64,000 nucleotides of DNA from Punctularia strigosozonata HHB-11173 SS5 (taxonomy: Eukaryota > Basidiomycota > Agaricomycetes > Corticiales > Punctulariaceae): NCBI RefSeq assembly GCF_000264995.1, contig NW_006767434.1, positions 608,258 through 672,257 on the forward strand. The letters are read 5' to 3'. The position numbers were made by a program, and so were the translations under genes. This document shows, piece by piece, positions 34,676 through 47,045 of this stretch. Under the pieces are notes generated by a model. That model saw only the letters and a program-made list of their open reading frames with translations, was not told the origin of the DNA and made no database searches. The stretch's first letter is position 1. Every line of letters starts with the position of its first letter.

Positions 34676-36895
34676 ATGCCAATGGGAAGCCGTGGACCGA
34701 GCCCGCTGCGCCCGCCATTCACGGCGGCGACGTCCTTCCGCCCCGAAGACGCCCTCTCGCCCCTCGACGAGACGATGCACCCCGTGTTCCACACCGGCCG
34801 CGTCGCGGTCGTCACCGGCGCCGCCAGCGGGATCGGACGCGCCGCCGCGAAAGAGATAGCCAAGTGCGTATATCGAGAGAGCTTCAAACACCCCACGTCG
34901 CCCTCCTCGCCCCCCCCCCTTCGAATCCGATTCCCCGCGCGATGAACATATTGCTAACGTGCGCGCAAAAATCACAACAGGCTCGGGATGAAGGTCGCGC
35001 TCGCGGACGTGAACGCGGCCGGGCTCGAGTTCGTCGCGGCGGAGGTCGCCGCGATCCAGAAGACGCTCCCGCCGCACGCCGCGCCGGGCCCGGGCCACAT
35101 CGTCGTCCCGACCGACGTGAGCAAGCTCGAAGACGTCGTACGCCTGAAGGAGCGCGTGTACGAGACCTGGGGCGAGGTGAGCAGCGCTCTCTTTCCCGTT
35201 CCGCACCGCCCGGCGCGCACGCCCGTGACACCACCCTCTCCCCCCCCTTCCCCTTGCCCCCCTGCCCTCTGTGTGTGTCTCTCTCGCTCGCTCGCCCGCG
35301 GACCGGCCACCATGCGTGCGATCGCGTGATCTCGCATCCCTCCTCCTCCTTCATTCCGGGGGACAATGCGAAACGGGCGAAATGCGGTTCAACGCCGTTG
35401 TAGGTCGCGGTGCTGTTCAACAACGCCGGCCTGGGCACGATCGACGGCAAGAAGGGCACGTCGTGGGACGGCCTCGACGTCTGGCACAAGGTGTTCGATA
35501 TCAACGTGTTCGGGATCGTCAACGTCCAGCAGACGTTCGTGCCCGTGCGTAATCGTCTCGCTCCCTATAGTTTAGTAGTGTACAGCACGGGTGCGCCCCC
35601 ACTTACGCTCGCCGCCCGCGCTTCCTCAACACAGTTGATGCTCCACCAAGAGAACCAGTCCGTGATCATCAACACCGGATCCAAGCAAGGCATCACCAAC
35701 CCTCCGTGAGCCCGGGACCAAAACCGATCTTGAACCGTCCCGTTCCAAAGAAAAAACAAAACCGGAACTGACGCGCTCGTTCGCAGGGGTAACGCGGCCT
35801 ACAACGCCTCCAAGGCCGCGATCAAATCCCTCACCGAAGGGCTCGCCGCCGAACTGCGCGACCTGCCCGCCCAGAACCTGACCGCCCACCTGCTCATGTA
35901 CGCCACCCCCCCCCNNNNNNNNNNNNNNNNNNNNNNNNNNNNNNNNNNNNNNNNNNNNNNNNNNNNNNNNNNNNNNNNNNNNNNNNNNNNNNNNNNNNNN
36001 NNNNNNNNNNNNNNNNNNNNNNNNNNNNNNNNNNNNNNNNNNNNNNNNNNNNNNNNNNNNNNNNNNNNNNNNNNNNNNNNNNNNNNNNNNNNNNNNNNNN
36101 NNNNNNNNNNNNNNNNNNNNNNNNNNNNNNNNNNNNNNNNNNNNNNNNNNNNNNNNNNNNNNNNNNNNNNNNNNNNNNNNNNNNNNNNNNNNNNNNNNNN
36201 NNNNNNNNNNNNNNNNNNNNNNNNNNNNNNNNNNNNNNNNNNNNNNNNNNNNNNNNNNNNNNNNNNNNNNNNNNNNNNNNNNNNNNNNNNNNNNNNNNNN
36301 NNNNNNNNNNNNNNNNNNNNNNNNNNNNNNNNNNNNNNNNNNNNNNNNNNNNNNNNNNNNCCCCCCTCCTTCTCCCTCCTCCTCCCTCCCCCTCCCTCCC
36401 CCGTCTCCCCCATCTCCCGTCACCCACCTCCCTTCCTCTCACACTCACACTCACACTCATTTCCCGGAACCCGAACTTTTTTTTTCCCAGCCCCGGCTGG
36501 ACGCACACCGGCTACGGCTCCGCGCAGGGCGACACCGCGCCCGACCACCGGCCCAAACCCGACGGCGCCTGGTCGCCGGAAGAGACGGTGCTCTACATGC
36601 TCGACCGCGTCCGCGTCGGCGAGTTCTACATCCTCTGCCCGGACAACGAGACCCGGCCCGCGCTCGACCATCTCCGCATCATGTGGAGCGCCGGAGGTCA
36701 GCGATTTCCCTCCTTCCCCCCCTGGCTTTGCGCCTTTCTTTTTTTTGCTTCGTCCGTTGTCGCTGATGATCAGGTTTCCTACGTTCTACGTTTGCAGATA
36801 TCACGGAGAGCAGGCCCGCGCTCAGTCGCTGGCACCCGACGTACAAGAGCTTGTACGAGGAGTACATCCGGGACGGCCTCGCCTCTCTCGATTGA
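34676..36895 (+). CDS. Short-chain dehydrogenase/reductase
   Basis: Classical SDR using NAD(P). Seven exons (34676-34863, 34981-35176, 35404-35544, 35635-35705, 35787-35897, 36491-36696, 36798-36895) encode 336 residues. TGAASGIG is at residues 47-54, NNAG in exon 3, the catalytic Ser in INTGSK and YNASK at about 204-208; IPGWTHTGYG follows the active site. The 446-N gap lies wholly inside intron 5: the exon ending HLLI joins PGWTHT in frame across it, so the protein is complete. A Pro/Ser-rich N-terminal extension of about 35 residues precedes the Rossmann fold, and an internal Met at residue 34 is an alternative start. Substrate unknown. Confidence 0.87.
35915..36360. other. Assembly gap of 446 N
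   Basis: C runs on both sides, inside intron 5 of the SDR gene. Confidence 0.95.
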
Positions 36896-37260
36896 GCAAA
36901 GTTTCGCCTTCGTGGGTAATATAAATACCGCTGCGTCAAAGGAAAAAAAAATAGCATCCCTCCATAGATTTCACCCGCCTTTGGTCCTCGCTTCCCCCCC
37001 CCCCCTTCTCTTGTGATTGTACGTTTGCACGGGCCGGAAAGAAGAAGAAAAATAAAAATTCAATGTGTACACGTAAATTAGATGTTTGTCCAGATCCAGT
37101 ACAGTTTGGAACCCGACCGAGTCCAGGATTCGTCCTACTCTTGAAATACAATGCGAATGCGATAGCGACGACGACGTTCTTCCTCCTCCTTTCTCTCCTC
37201 CTTTCTCTCCTCCTTTCTCCCCCACCCCCTCCCTTTTTTTCCCCCGTTCCGTCGGACGAA
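36896..37260. other. Convergent intergenic region
   Basis: 365 bp between the 3' ends of the second SDR (+) and GDH2 (-). CTTTCTCCTC-type repeats lie at about 37180-37220. No gene. Confidence 0.6.
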
Positions 37261-40200
37261 TCAGTTGGCCAGATCGCGCGCGAAATGGAAAAAGTCGACG
37301 CTCGAGCCGTTCACGCCGTACTTGTATATAAAATGGCTCGCGACCCAGCTCGAGAACAGCGCGCGCTGGTACGGCTCCGGCAGCCGCCTCAGCAGCGTCT
37401 CGAGCCCGACCTCGTCCACGAGCGTCTTCGGTATCGCGCGGCGCATGACCCCGCGCCGGCTCGGCGCGTCCTCGAACAGGTCCGAGCCCTCGAGCTCGTC
37501 CGTCAGCTCGTTCAGCCTGCTCGACAGCTCGTCCGAGATGAGCGTCCGCGGCTTGGACCCGCCGAGCCGCGCGTGCTCCTTCCAGATGCACGAAAACTCG
37601 GCCGCCGCGTTCTCGGCGATCTTCGCCTGGATGTCCTTCACGTAGCTCTGGTAGAAGGCCGAGGGCTCGCCGTCCTTGAAGATCATCAGGTTCACGTATT
37701 CGTCCGTCGAGAGCGCGAGGCCGGCGAGGACTTCGAGCGACGAGCTCGTCACGCCGCCTGGGCGAAAGGCTGGGCATCAGAACGCCGTACGACGCATCCT
37801 GGTTAGCGCGCGGACTCACCCTTGTTGGCGCTCGAGTCCTTGAAGAGGATGACCTTGCGCTTTTCGAGGTAAAGCCGGGCTTGCTGGGTCAGGAACAGAT
37901 TCGCGCCCTCGACGATGTACTTGAAGTGCGGCTTGCCCTCCGAGTCCACCAGCGCCGCCACGTTCGAGATGTTCACCGCCTCGGGACTACCACGCCATGT
38001 CAGTCAGATGCGACGACGCTACGGCAATATCGACTCACCGGCCACCGCACGGCACCAACAGGTCGGCCTTGAACCTAAGGTGTGCGGTGTTGCGGAAGTC
38101 CGTGCCGTCCACGATGACTTCGCCAGCTGCATGACGTGGCGTCAGCTCTACCGTCTTGCAAACTCATCACCAGGGGGTGCACTCACAGGGCAGCTTGACA
38201 TCGTGCTCTTCGACCTTCACGAGGTACCCCTGGCTGCTCAGCTTGGACGTGTCGAAGAACGCGACGGGCTTGCGCAGCTTCGCGAGCCGGACGAGCTCCT
38301 CGCGGTCGATGCCAACCGGATCGGCAAGAACACCGGACCCGTCGATGATCGCCACCGTCTTGTCCGAGCTCAGCAAGATCTCATCTATGAGAGAGTTCCG
38401 CGTCAGAACTGTCTTTCGCCGACATGGCGAAGCCAAGGCGATACGCACTGGAACCAAGGTCGCCGTCCGGCCCGCCCGTCTGCACCTTTGTGATCTCGCT
38501 CTCCTTCAAGCCGAGCTGCTTGTAGATGCCCAGCACGTACTGCCGGATCGACAGCGAGGTCATGCCATACGTGTCGTGGGGCACGCCACCAAGCGTCTCC
38601 GCGGACTTGCCGGTCGTGAAGGACTTCCACCAGGTCTCCGCGCCGCGCGAGCGAGCGTGCACTATACGGGATGCGAAGATTCAGATGTATGCATAACGCA
38701 GCTGGAAGGAGGGACTCACGAGCAGCCCAGTCCATCATGTCGGCGGTGCCCTCGTCGGGTCCGAAGAAGAGGATTTCCGGCTTTCCGTACAGGTCGACGA
38801 GGCGCTCCTTGATGCCAGGCGTTTGGCCAGGGATGAGCAAGTCGACGATAGCCTGAGGAGTCGATCAGCGACTGAGCTTGGGCGCATATGCAAAGATACC
38901 GACGTCGACATATTTTTCGAAGCATAACCTCGGGTCCGCACCGAGCGAGGGGAGAATCGTCCCTTTGGCACCTCCTTCCGGGATATCCTAGCACGAGCCT
39001 TCAGTTATTGACCAATAACTACCGTTAGCACGCGTCCCGAGGCAACCGACCTTGTTCTTCAGATTCTGCGTGCTCGCGAGGCCGTAGTTCTCGTCGAACA
39101 ACATCCTCTGGTTGATCGAGTAGTTCTCCTTGTTCCGACTGCGCACGATCCGGATGCCGCCCCGCGCGACGTCCTTGAACCGCAGGTGGAAGCCGCGGAA
39201 CTCGTTCCCGATCACGAAGAACATGCCGAACGGCGTCTTCGGGTACTCGACCGACGGGAGGAACGTCGGCGCGAGCCGGAACGAGAGCGCGACCTTGGTC
39301 GGCTGGTAAAAGTTCGTTTTGAGGATGTGTCTAGGAGGAAAGATTTGGGGCTCCCGTTAATCAGCCGTCGTTGAACGACAGACGGGAGGAGAACGCACTT
39401 GTTGAAGATGAGGAAGGCTTCGAGAACTTGGAGGTCGTTCTTGTTCGGCACCGTGCGGCGGATTTTGTCGTACAGCTGTTCGTCCGAGAGCACCTGGACG
39501 GTCTGCAGCCGCTGGTACGACAGCGTCGGCCTGCGCACGTACTCGTCAGTAAACCCCGTCCTGAACAGAAACGCAACAGGGAGCGGAAGTGGCGCACGCA
39601 CATCATCTGCGCTTCCTCCGCCTGGGGGTAATGCGTCATGGCAAAGTTGACGTAAAGCTGCCGGATGAGGTCCGCGTGGGCGTGGATAACCTGCGCGATG
39701 CTCTCGCGCGTAAACGTCTCCTCCCTGAACCGGCGCTTGATCGCGTTCAGCACCTCGGCGTGCGCCGGGTCGGCCTCGTTCAGAATGTTCTTCAGCGCGA
39801 GGTAAGAGGGGCCGAGCCGGTTGCAGAAGTGCTGCGCGAATATCCAGCCGCAGTCTTCGAAGGGTTGAATGTTAGGATGTGTGGAACGAGAGTGAAAGAA
39901 ACGTCTGCGAGAGCTTACAAGCGTAGGTGGCTTCTTGGACCGGTTTGCCGACTCCGGTTTCCTCGTCGACTTTGAAGAAGGGGTTGTCTGGGAGGCAGTA
40001 GAGCAGGCTGGCCTCCTTCATGACCTGGAAGATCGAGTGCTCGATCGGCGGTGCTTGGGTATCAGGCAGAGGGTTGAGGTAGAGCGAGATGATGGTAATC
40101 CCATTCGAAAATTGCTCTGCAACGCATATCGTGATCGTATTCAAAGCCAACGGGGAGGCTTTAGAGACATACCAACGTATTTCCTCACTGAGTAGAGATC

Positions 40201-41225
40201 GTAGAAGTGGTAGAGGTTCGATAGGGCGCTGAAGAATCCCTTCGTGGCGCCCATTTTGTATCCGATAACTAGGCGCCTGGTCCATGTTGGTCAGATTTCG
40301 GTCCGAACACACGGCGCGGGGAATGTGTTACCTTTCCCGGCTTCCCTCGACCTCGAACACCTCGATGACAGGCCCGTAGCGTTCTTGCACGCTCCACATA
40401 ACGCGCTGGTAGATCTCGAGCGTGTTCTCGCTCGCCTTCTCGAGGAAGCTGGCGTCGCTCACGCTCCGGATATCGGTCTTTCCGTTCGACGTCTTTGTCT
40501 CCGAGGATGGAAAGTGACACCTGTTGACGAAGTAGCATCGGAGCTGTTGGGAGGCCGTGGCGGAGATGGAGCCGGCCGAGCGGAAGGTCTCGAGGCGGAA
40601 CGCGTTGGATGGTGTGGAGGCGTCGAGGTACAGTTCGTCGATCCTGTACGCGCGAAACCATGATCAGTGCCGCGTCGGACCGAGACGCGAGAAATGGGCA
40701 CGGACCTGCTTTCACAGGTAGCGCCCGGACCGTCCGTGGCCGTCTTGCCGGGCGCGCTGGTGTGTATGAACGTCGCGCCGCGCTCGTCGACTTTTTCGAG
40801 GTCGATGACGAGCTTTCCGGGGTCGTGCTTGGTGTAGGCGAGGACCTTGGCGCCGAAGAGGGCGATGATGTGGTCTGCGATGACATCGACGGCCGTGCTG
40901 GAGAAGTAGGTGTCGTCGATGCCGAGCGAGGTGTAGAACCAGTTGACTTCGTTAGGCACGAGCGGCGCGGGGATGAAACCCTGGTCGAGATTGCGATGAG
41001 CGTCTCCGTTCGTGGTATGCAAACGATGTTAGAGCGTCTGGTGCGCACCTTGGCCGCGACGTTTGCCTGGACCTTGGCGCGCTGCTCCTCCTTCTCCTTG
41101 AACACGGGCGTCGAGTAGCCTGATTCGTTCTTGATTCGGTGCAGCGACGGATCGCTCGCGGCCGCGCCGCCGGCGGTCGAGTATGAGCTCGGCTGGCCGG
41201 GCACCGCCAACTTATTACTGCTCAT
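37261..41225 (-). CDS. GDH2: NAD-specific glutamate dehydrogenase
   Basis: Oxidatively deaminates glutamate to 2-oxoglutarate and ammonium, feeding nitrogen and carbon catabolism. The gene reads through about 15 exons to roughly 1,050 residues, close to the large (about 115 kDa) fungal enzyme. Recognisable blocks: VARGGIRI with the downstream RNKENYSINQ, DIPEGGAKG, FGPDEGTADMMDW, QTGGPDGDLGSNEI, the NAD-domain segment IIDGSGVL and YIVEGANLFLTQQARL. The N-terminal regulatory half (NEVNWFYTSLGIDDTYF) is typical of the class. The end at 37261 follows FARDLAN. The start at 41225 is the first ATG; a TATATAAG box lies 160 nt upstream. No break found. Confidence 0.93.
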
Positions 41226-42982
41226 CGTAAGATAGTTCTGCTCGCTGGCTGTCGTCGTCTACGGTGTCGTCGAAGATGGTCTCGGGCGGCGAGCTCAGCG
41301 GGAAAGAAACTGGATCAGAGATTGGGTTTTCACGGGGCAACTCGTGCAGTCGAACGTGAAGTCTGTGAAGTCATGGTGCCGAGCCTTATATAGGCATGGT
41401 TGCGGTCCCCGATCCTGGGTCTCAACAGCGCGACAATATCCGGACCTAATTCCCGGCACACCCATATTTCGACGCGAGCGGTCGAGATCCGAACCCTCAT
41501 ACGAACCGGTGCAAGCGTCCGGACCATCGCCCGGCGGTGTCTCACTGTTGGGTTGACCAATCATCGGCGTGTCCCTGTAGCCTGTGCATCGCTCGATCTA
41601 TTTCTGGCAGTGCGGCTCGGTGGTTACGGCCTGTGGCGAGTGTCGGTGCAAGGTACAGGGAACAGGAAGATCCGCGAAAAAAAAAAGAGAGAGAACTGCA
41701 TGGGAAGGATGGAGAGGCGGTACGAACTTGTCCCAGCGCGGCCATCTCGCCGCGCGACACAGGCCTAGACGAAATCAGCTTTGCCTTTGACTTTCGTCAT
41801 CGCTCTCCTGGATCCTTCACCTTCGTCGATCCTCACTCAGGTGCTCACCCCCAGTCCGAGGCGCGACTGATCACCCCGAGGTCTCGGGCCAAATGAACAA
41901 CGGCTCGGACGCAACGGTCAAATGACGAAACCCGTGCTTTGGCGACGAAACGCGAAGAAATGAGCACGATCCGTGTCACCTGGCGCCAACATGCGCCCCG
42001 GGACCTTCGCGAACGGTGGATCATCTTGCGCGTTGCTCGCGTCACTGGACCCGCCGAGGTTAGCGAAATGCCGTCCAAAACCTGTTTCTTCCGTGTCTGG
42101 CGCGCTTTGTTTATATTACCCGACGACCGTGTGCGGCATGTGCTCATCCTCGAGCAACGTGGCGAATATGGTGTCGACGCACGAGTTCGTTTGGCTTGCG
42201 CCGTGCCACGAAGACGAGAACGGGTTCGAGCCGAGGAGGCGTTGATACAAATTTGCGTGGCAGAGCTGGGGGTGATCTCCGCCGGCTCGTACGGACTGCG
42301 ACGGTACATGCTTCCAGCGCATGCAGGGTCGGAAGGCGTCCCAGTTTGCTCAAATGCCAACTGCTGAACGAAAATACGTCTGATCTCCCTCTTGGATTCT
42401 CAGTGCGAATCGATCGACGGAGAAGACCCTTGTAAAACTCCGTTTGTGCCATGCTACTACCTCTAAGATTAGGCCGAGTCTGGCCAGGACACGTCTTGCC
42501 CATGTTTGTTTTCCCAAGAAAGGGGTTCAAGACGCGATCCTTCTTCTAGATTTATGTGTGCTCTGACACCGGAATTCCTTGCATGTCGTTCTTTCGCCGC
42601 AGCTCAACCGCTGCCGACGCTGCGAAACTGCTGGCCCCGTCTCTGCTGCCGGGTGCTGCCTTATCTCCCTGACACCTGTCACTAGGCAGAGGTTGCAAAA
42701 AGCGAGCCATAAGTCTCGTCTCATGGATGTGCAACATCTTCAGCGTCGTTGTTCGACTTTGATCCTATCCGCCCTCTGGAAACATGTCACACATGATCTC
42801 GTGAAAAGACGATGCGATTAAGGTTATGTCCCACGAAAGGCGGGAGCTATAAGGTGGCTTATTCTTAACCTTAATTCTCACCCGACGCTGTCAGATATGC
42901 GATATGAGTTTGATTCCTCCCTCACGTTCTGGCTGAACGTCGCAGTCGGCGAGCTCTTCCTCTTTTCCCTTCATCCTCCCAA
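41226..42982. other. Divergent intergenic region, GDH2 / array copy A
   Basis: About 1.76 kb with promoters of both flanking genes. An Arg-rich open frame at 41939-42367 (+) has no motif I know and overlaps similar frames on the other strand, so it is not called. Confidence 0.45.
41385..41392 (-). promoter_or_regulatory. TATA box of GDH2
   Basis: TATATAAG on the minus strand, about 160 nt upstream of the GDH2 ATG. Confidence 0.5.
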
Positions 42983-44162
42983 ATGCCTCGCCTGGGTCCA
43001 GCGCTGCGAAGGTCCGGCGGGAAAATCGTTCCCGCCATTCTCCCAACGCTGGACTTGACGAATCCGAATGACAGGGAGATCGCCAAAAAGTGGCACGTCA
43101 TTGCGGTGTGCAGAGTGTTCCTTGCCTCGCTCCTCGCTTATCTTGCGGTGTATCACCACCATACTGACCCTGTTGTCCCAGTTTGATATGCGTAAAACGG
43201 CGAAGAGGTACCTGCACCCAGGGAAGAAGCTGGCAAGTCAAGATCCGGATGCCGTCGATAGGTACATAGCCAAAGTTAGGCTCGCCTTTTCTCTGCCAGG
43301 AATGTCGTGCTGCGATCGCTCACCACGTTCATCATCCTGCAGCTGTGCGAGCAGTACCCTTTCTTCCGTCGGTACGACGACGCATGGCCCATTCGCAACT
43401 ATATCGGGCAGCATCTCGAGAACCTTGTCCACGAGAACAGACATAGACAATCGGCGCGCTGGAGAAAGACTCTTCTCATGCGCCATGTCGGGTACAAACA
43501 ATTTGATCTAGGAACTCCGGGGCCCGGTCCCTCTAAAGCGCGTCGACGTAAGAAACGACCTGCTCAAGATTTCATTGATCTCAGCATGGATACCGACGAC
43601 GACGACGACGACCCGGTCTTCGCGCGGCTGCAAGCCCAGAACGCGAGTTCCTCCTGTCGTACATCCGATCCGTCTTGAATCGCTTTCTCTAGGCTACCTC
43701 GAGCATTAGTGCGCCTCCTGCGACGAGTCATGAACGTTCGGCGGGCCCGTCATCCGTGGGCGACACGCGGGAGTCTCTCTTCGACACACATTTGGACCGG
43801 GATCCCCATTTGCTGTCAACTGCACGCGAATCGGACCCCATCGCAGCGTTTTTGACCAACCTAGAGGTCTCGCTCCTCCATCTGCGAGTCGTCCTGGGGA
43901 AGCTCGGTATCGAGGGGAGGGTGAGTCCATCCGCAGGGGAACCAGTAGGACTATACGAAAGCCCAAATGTACTTCCTTTCCTTAGACCCAGCTCGACGAT
44001 CTCTGCGGTTGGGAAGTGGACGAGCGGAACGCCTGGCTGGACAAGCAACTCCGTCCGCAGACGCTCGGCGTGATCACGCCGTACGAGCTGCGGGTGATCA
44101 AGACGGCGATGACGAGACGAGGGCGCTATCTGAAAGATGCAAACAAGGAGAACGAAATGTAA
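42983..44162 (+). CDS. Array family protein, copy A (basic patch + SUMO-interacting-type motif)
   Basis: Unrecognised family. Exons 42983-43105, 43182-43274 (93 nt), 43343-43642, 43693-43920 and 43986-44162, all phase 0, give 306 residues. Exon 2 begins FDMRKTAKRYLHPGKK and exon 3 CEQYPFFRRYDDAWP, both shared with copies B-D. Near residue 148 a basic patch (ARRRKKRP) is followed by DFIDLSMDTDDDDDD, the layout of a SUMO-interacting motif beside a nuclear localisation signal. The C-terminus (AAFLTNLEVSLLHLRVVLGKLGI, then LDDL..W...ERNAWLD and ITPYELRVIKTAMTRRGRYL) is conserved in all copies and looks helical. Intron 3 begins GCGAGT (GC-AG); the GT donors nearby leave the wrong phase. A nuclear, SUMO-linked role is inference. 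Confidence 0.72.
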
Positions 44163-44501
44163 TTTTTTTCCCCGCTTATGACTCCGTTCCCTGCTCCAAA
44201 TGAGTCTATATGTAATTTTGCTCTGTAATCTTCCGTTGTGCCTTGTCGTCGCGCTCTCACCGGACCGCTTGCGGCGCGTCGCGTCGCGCTTAGACACGAA
44301 CACGTGAGCGTGATTCCGAGAGGGTCCCATCAAGGCTCATCAAGGTGCCTCTCCAGCACCCTGGCATGCCCTTCGATCATCTGATGGCTCTGCGGTGCCC
44401 CCGGAGGTCTACGCGCCTGCATTCCTACCGCGACTCATATCGAAGCCAAGTCATTACCCATAAAATCCCGCTGACCACAGCTCCTCTGGTGACGATCCTC
44501 A
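44163..44501. other. Intergenic, copy A to DUF4246 copy 2
   Basis: 339 bp between head-to-tail genes. No coding exon or repeat seen. Confidence 0.5.
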
Positions 44502-46600
44502 ATGGCGGGTAGCACAACGTCTCCGGCGCTCGAGAGCGGCTTGAAGGCTTTTGGCGACCGCTTTCCGCACCCGTTCACGACCAACAATGAGCTGGGTTAC
44601 GGAAGCTTGACGCTGCCGGGCAGGGATCGACCGAGGACGCTCGTGGAGCTGCTAATGTGCAAGCTTTCATCGACGATACGAGAAAAGCCGAGATGGCACG
44701 AGAAGTTCCAGGACCCGGCGGTTCAGCAAAAGTGGAGGGAGGAGGTTCTTGAGCAGCAAGGGGTGTCGGTGCCCAGAAACCTAGCGTTGACGCCAAATAT
44801 GGTAGAGTTTGCCATGCAGGTTGCTCATACGATTCTGACACGAAGGCTACAGATCAACTATGTGCTCGGGGAATTGACCGCATACGCGTCATTGAGGGAT
44901 CCCGAAACGGGGATAGAGGTGCGTTTGACACAATGTCATGACTGAAGTAGTCACCTGCAAAGGACTAACGTTGACCGCAGGTAGGCCCCTACGACCGCAT
45001 TTGGAAGTCGGATGAGCTGGTACCGGAGGACCTCCGCCTCGAGCTCCTGGATGCGATCTCTCCGTTGGAGAACGTGCCCGAAGATGAGAGGGACTGGCAT
45101 CCCCGTTCCAATGGTCAGGTCCTCGACCTAGTTCATCCATCCCTGTACCCGATCGTTTACGGTACGACCTTTGACACTTCCGGAAACCGGGTGCGTGCCC
45201 CGGTTCCAGAAGGCGATGCAGAGGAAGAGGACGGATTCCTGTCCGAATTATTTCAATGGATACCTTCCGACTTTGCCTTCAAAGAGGACAAGAGGACCAT
45301 AGAGCTCGTCTCGCCATACATCAACAACGTCCACCCGTCGGACCACAAGAAACTCTACGATGTCATCCCGAAGCTGCTCGAGAGAGCCGTGCCCATGTTC
45401 GACCGGGTGTTGTCGGACCTACGAAGGGAGATCGAGTTGCCGTTCAGAGTGGGGCCCAGCAATGGACCTGATTGTATTTGGCCGGGAGAGGCAAGCGTTT
45501 CCACCCTCCTTATGATTTGCTACCATCGCTGACGAGCATCATCCTGATAGGAAAACGTATATGGCGAAGATCTTGATTGGAACAATCTGCATTGGCCTCT
45601 GCTCTCTACGCATGAACTCAGGTTTCCCGACGCGCCCTCCGAGTACAACGGTGGCTTGGACGACGTAAAGCTCACCGAGCACCTATCCAATTGGAGGGGC
45701 TTTCAGGTGATTGTTAAGCTTGCAAACATAATGCTCACTCCGGAGAAACCTGCATACGAAGGGGGTAGTTGGCACGTGGAAGGCGAGCATCGGGACACTA
45801 GTTCTCTTCTGATATGAGGGACTGATGCTGTAACTTCCAGGCATGAAGAACGAAAGCATAGTTGCCTCCTTCATATACGTGAGTGCTTCTTGTGCAAATG
45901 CATATGAACGTGAGCACGCAGCTGAGGGTCTCCCTGTCAGTATTACGACTCCGAAAACATCACGGAATCTAGTCTCGCCTTCCGAAATGCGACGGCTGAG
46001 CCGGACGACCATCATCAGCACGACTTCGAATGCATGTGGCTCCTGTACAAATACAAGCAGTGCATGACTTTCAGTCCACTTGTTTTCTGTTAAGGCGCTA
46101 AATGATTTCTAGGTGGGAAGCTACCTCTCAGGAGATCGGTGAAATCCCGACGAAACAGGGACGCACGATCGCGTTCCCGAACATTTACCAGCACAACGTG
46201 GGCAAATTCGAGCTCATCGAAAAGTCGAAGCCGGGGCATCGCAAGATATTGGTCTTTTTCCTCGTCGACCCCACAACGACCGTGCCCAGCGCCTCTACGG
46301 TGCCCGCACAGAGGAAGGACTGGATCCAGCGCGCCGTCGTCGAGGCTACGGCAAACCCGAGATCGCTGTGGTCAAGATTGCCTGCGGAGATTATCGACAT
46401 GATTCTGGAGTACGTATACTCTTATGCGATATCTTCGGAAGATGCGGTGCGGATTCGGGAGGAGTTGATGAATGAGCGCACTCAATTCGTCGAATTCGTC
46501 GATGGCCAACGGTTTAACCACCCTTTCAATCTGTGGTATGCCCTTTCAGTATTATCATTGATGCATGTCCGCTCACTGCTTTTCCACCAGTGAGCATTGA
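44502..46600 (+). CDS. DUF4246 protein, copy 2
   Basis: Paralogue of 3716-5803. Exons 44502-44801, 44853-44918, 44981-45490, 45551-45782, 45841-45878, 45941-46059, 46113-46535 and 46591-46600 give 565 residues ending CEH. Exons 2, 3, 5, 6 and 8 have exactly the same lengths as in copy 1 (66, 510, 38, 119 and 10 nt). WHVEGMKNE, FPNIYQHNV and KPGHRKIL are kept, so the possible H-x-E, His and Arg ligand set is intact. Two introns are GC-AG (45491 GCAAGC and 45783 GCGAGC); the second sits at the same place as the GC-AG intron of copy 1. Intron 1 (51 nt) is stop-free and in frame. The gene lies inside the array of the A-D family. Confidence 0.87.
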
Positions 46601-47045
46601 TATGACGGAGATTATACTCTACCTATTGGTGGATGTGCCATGTATAGGGTATTGATGCTCATGCCCGATATCAAAGCCCGGGAAGCTTGAAACAAAGGCG
46701 CTCCCTCAATTTATAGAAGTGACAAACGTATTCCACATGCACATCACTGCGGACTGGCATATCGTCACTGTACGAAACCTTTCCTCCCGGTCTCCAGCTC
46801 AAGTCGACCCTTTCGTCTACCGGTGCAACAGTATGAGACGCGCAGCTTGCCGTACGTGCACGTGTTAAGGCGCGTTTCGTTTACGTCTCATCGCGAAGGT
46901 TGTGCGAACGTAAGAGCCTAAGAGGGCGTCGTAGCATCTTCGATTCTCATGTTCTATAACCTAATGTCATGTTGATTCAGGCATGCTATATCTATCCGAC
47001 ATCGGTAATGCAACCGTTGACTTTTCCCTCCCTCTCAGAGCTAGG
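46601..47045. other. Intergenic with a relic of the array family
   Basis: Upstream of copy B. It holds a decayed exon-1/exon-2 copy, listed separately; the rest shows nothing. Confidence 0.5.
46655..46870 (+). pseudogene. Relic of the array family (exon 1 and exon 2)
   Basis: An ATG-containing start (MPDI... / SKPG with an indel) leads to ADWHIVT and a GTACGA donor at 46770, matching the exon-1 ends ENWHHIT (B), KKWHVIA (A) and TEWHAMT (C). After about 60 nt an acceptor CAACAG is followed by YETRSLPYVHVL, matching exon-2 starts such as YEMRIAARKHL of copy B. Frameshifts and stops interrupt it and nothing resembling exons 3-5 follows before the live copy B. It is a truncated extra copy. Confidence 0.65.

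Noticed and set aside
41939-42367. 142-codon frame between GDH2 and array copy A
   Set aside because: No motif, Arg-rich, and competing frames exist on both strands of the promoter region.
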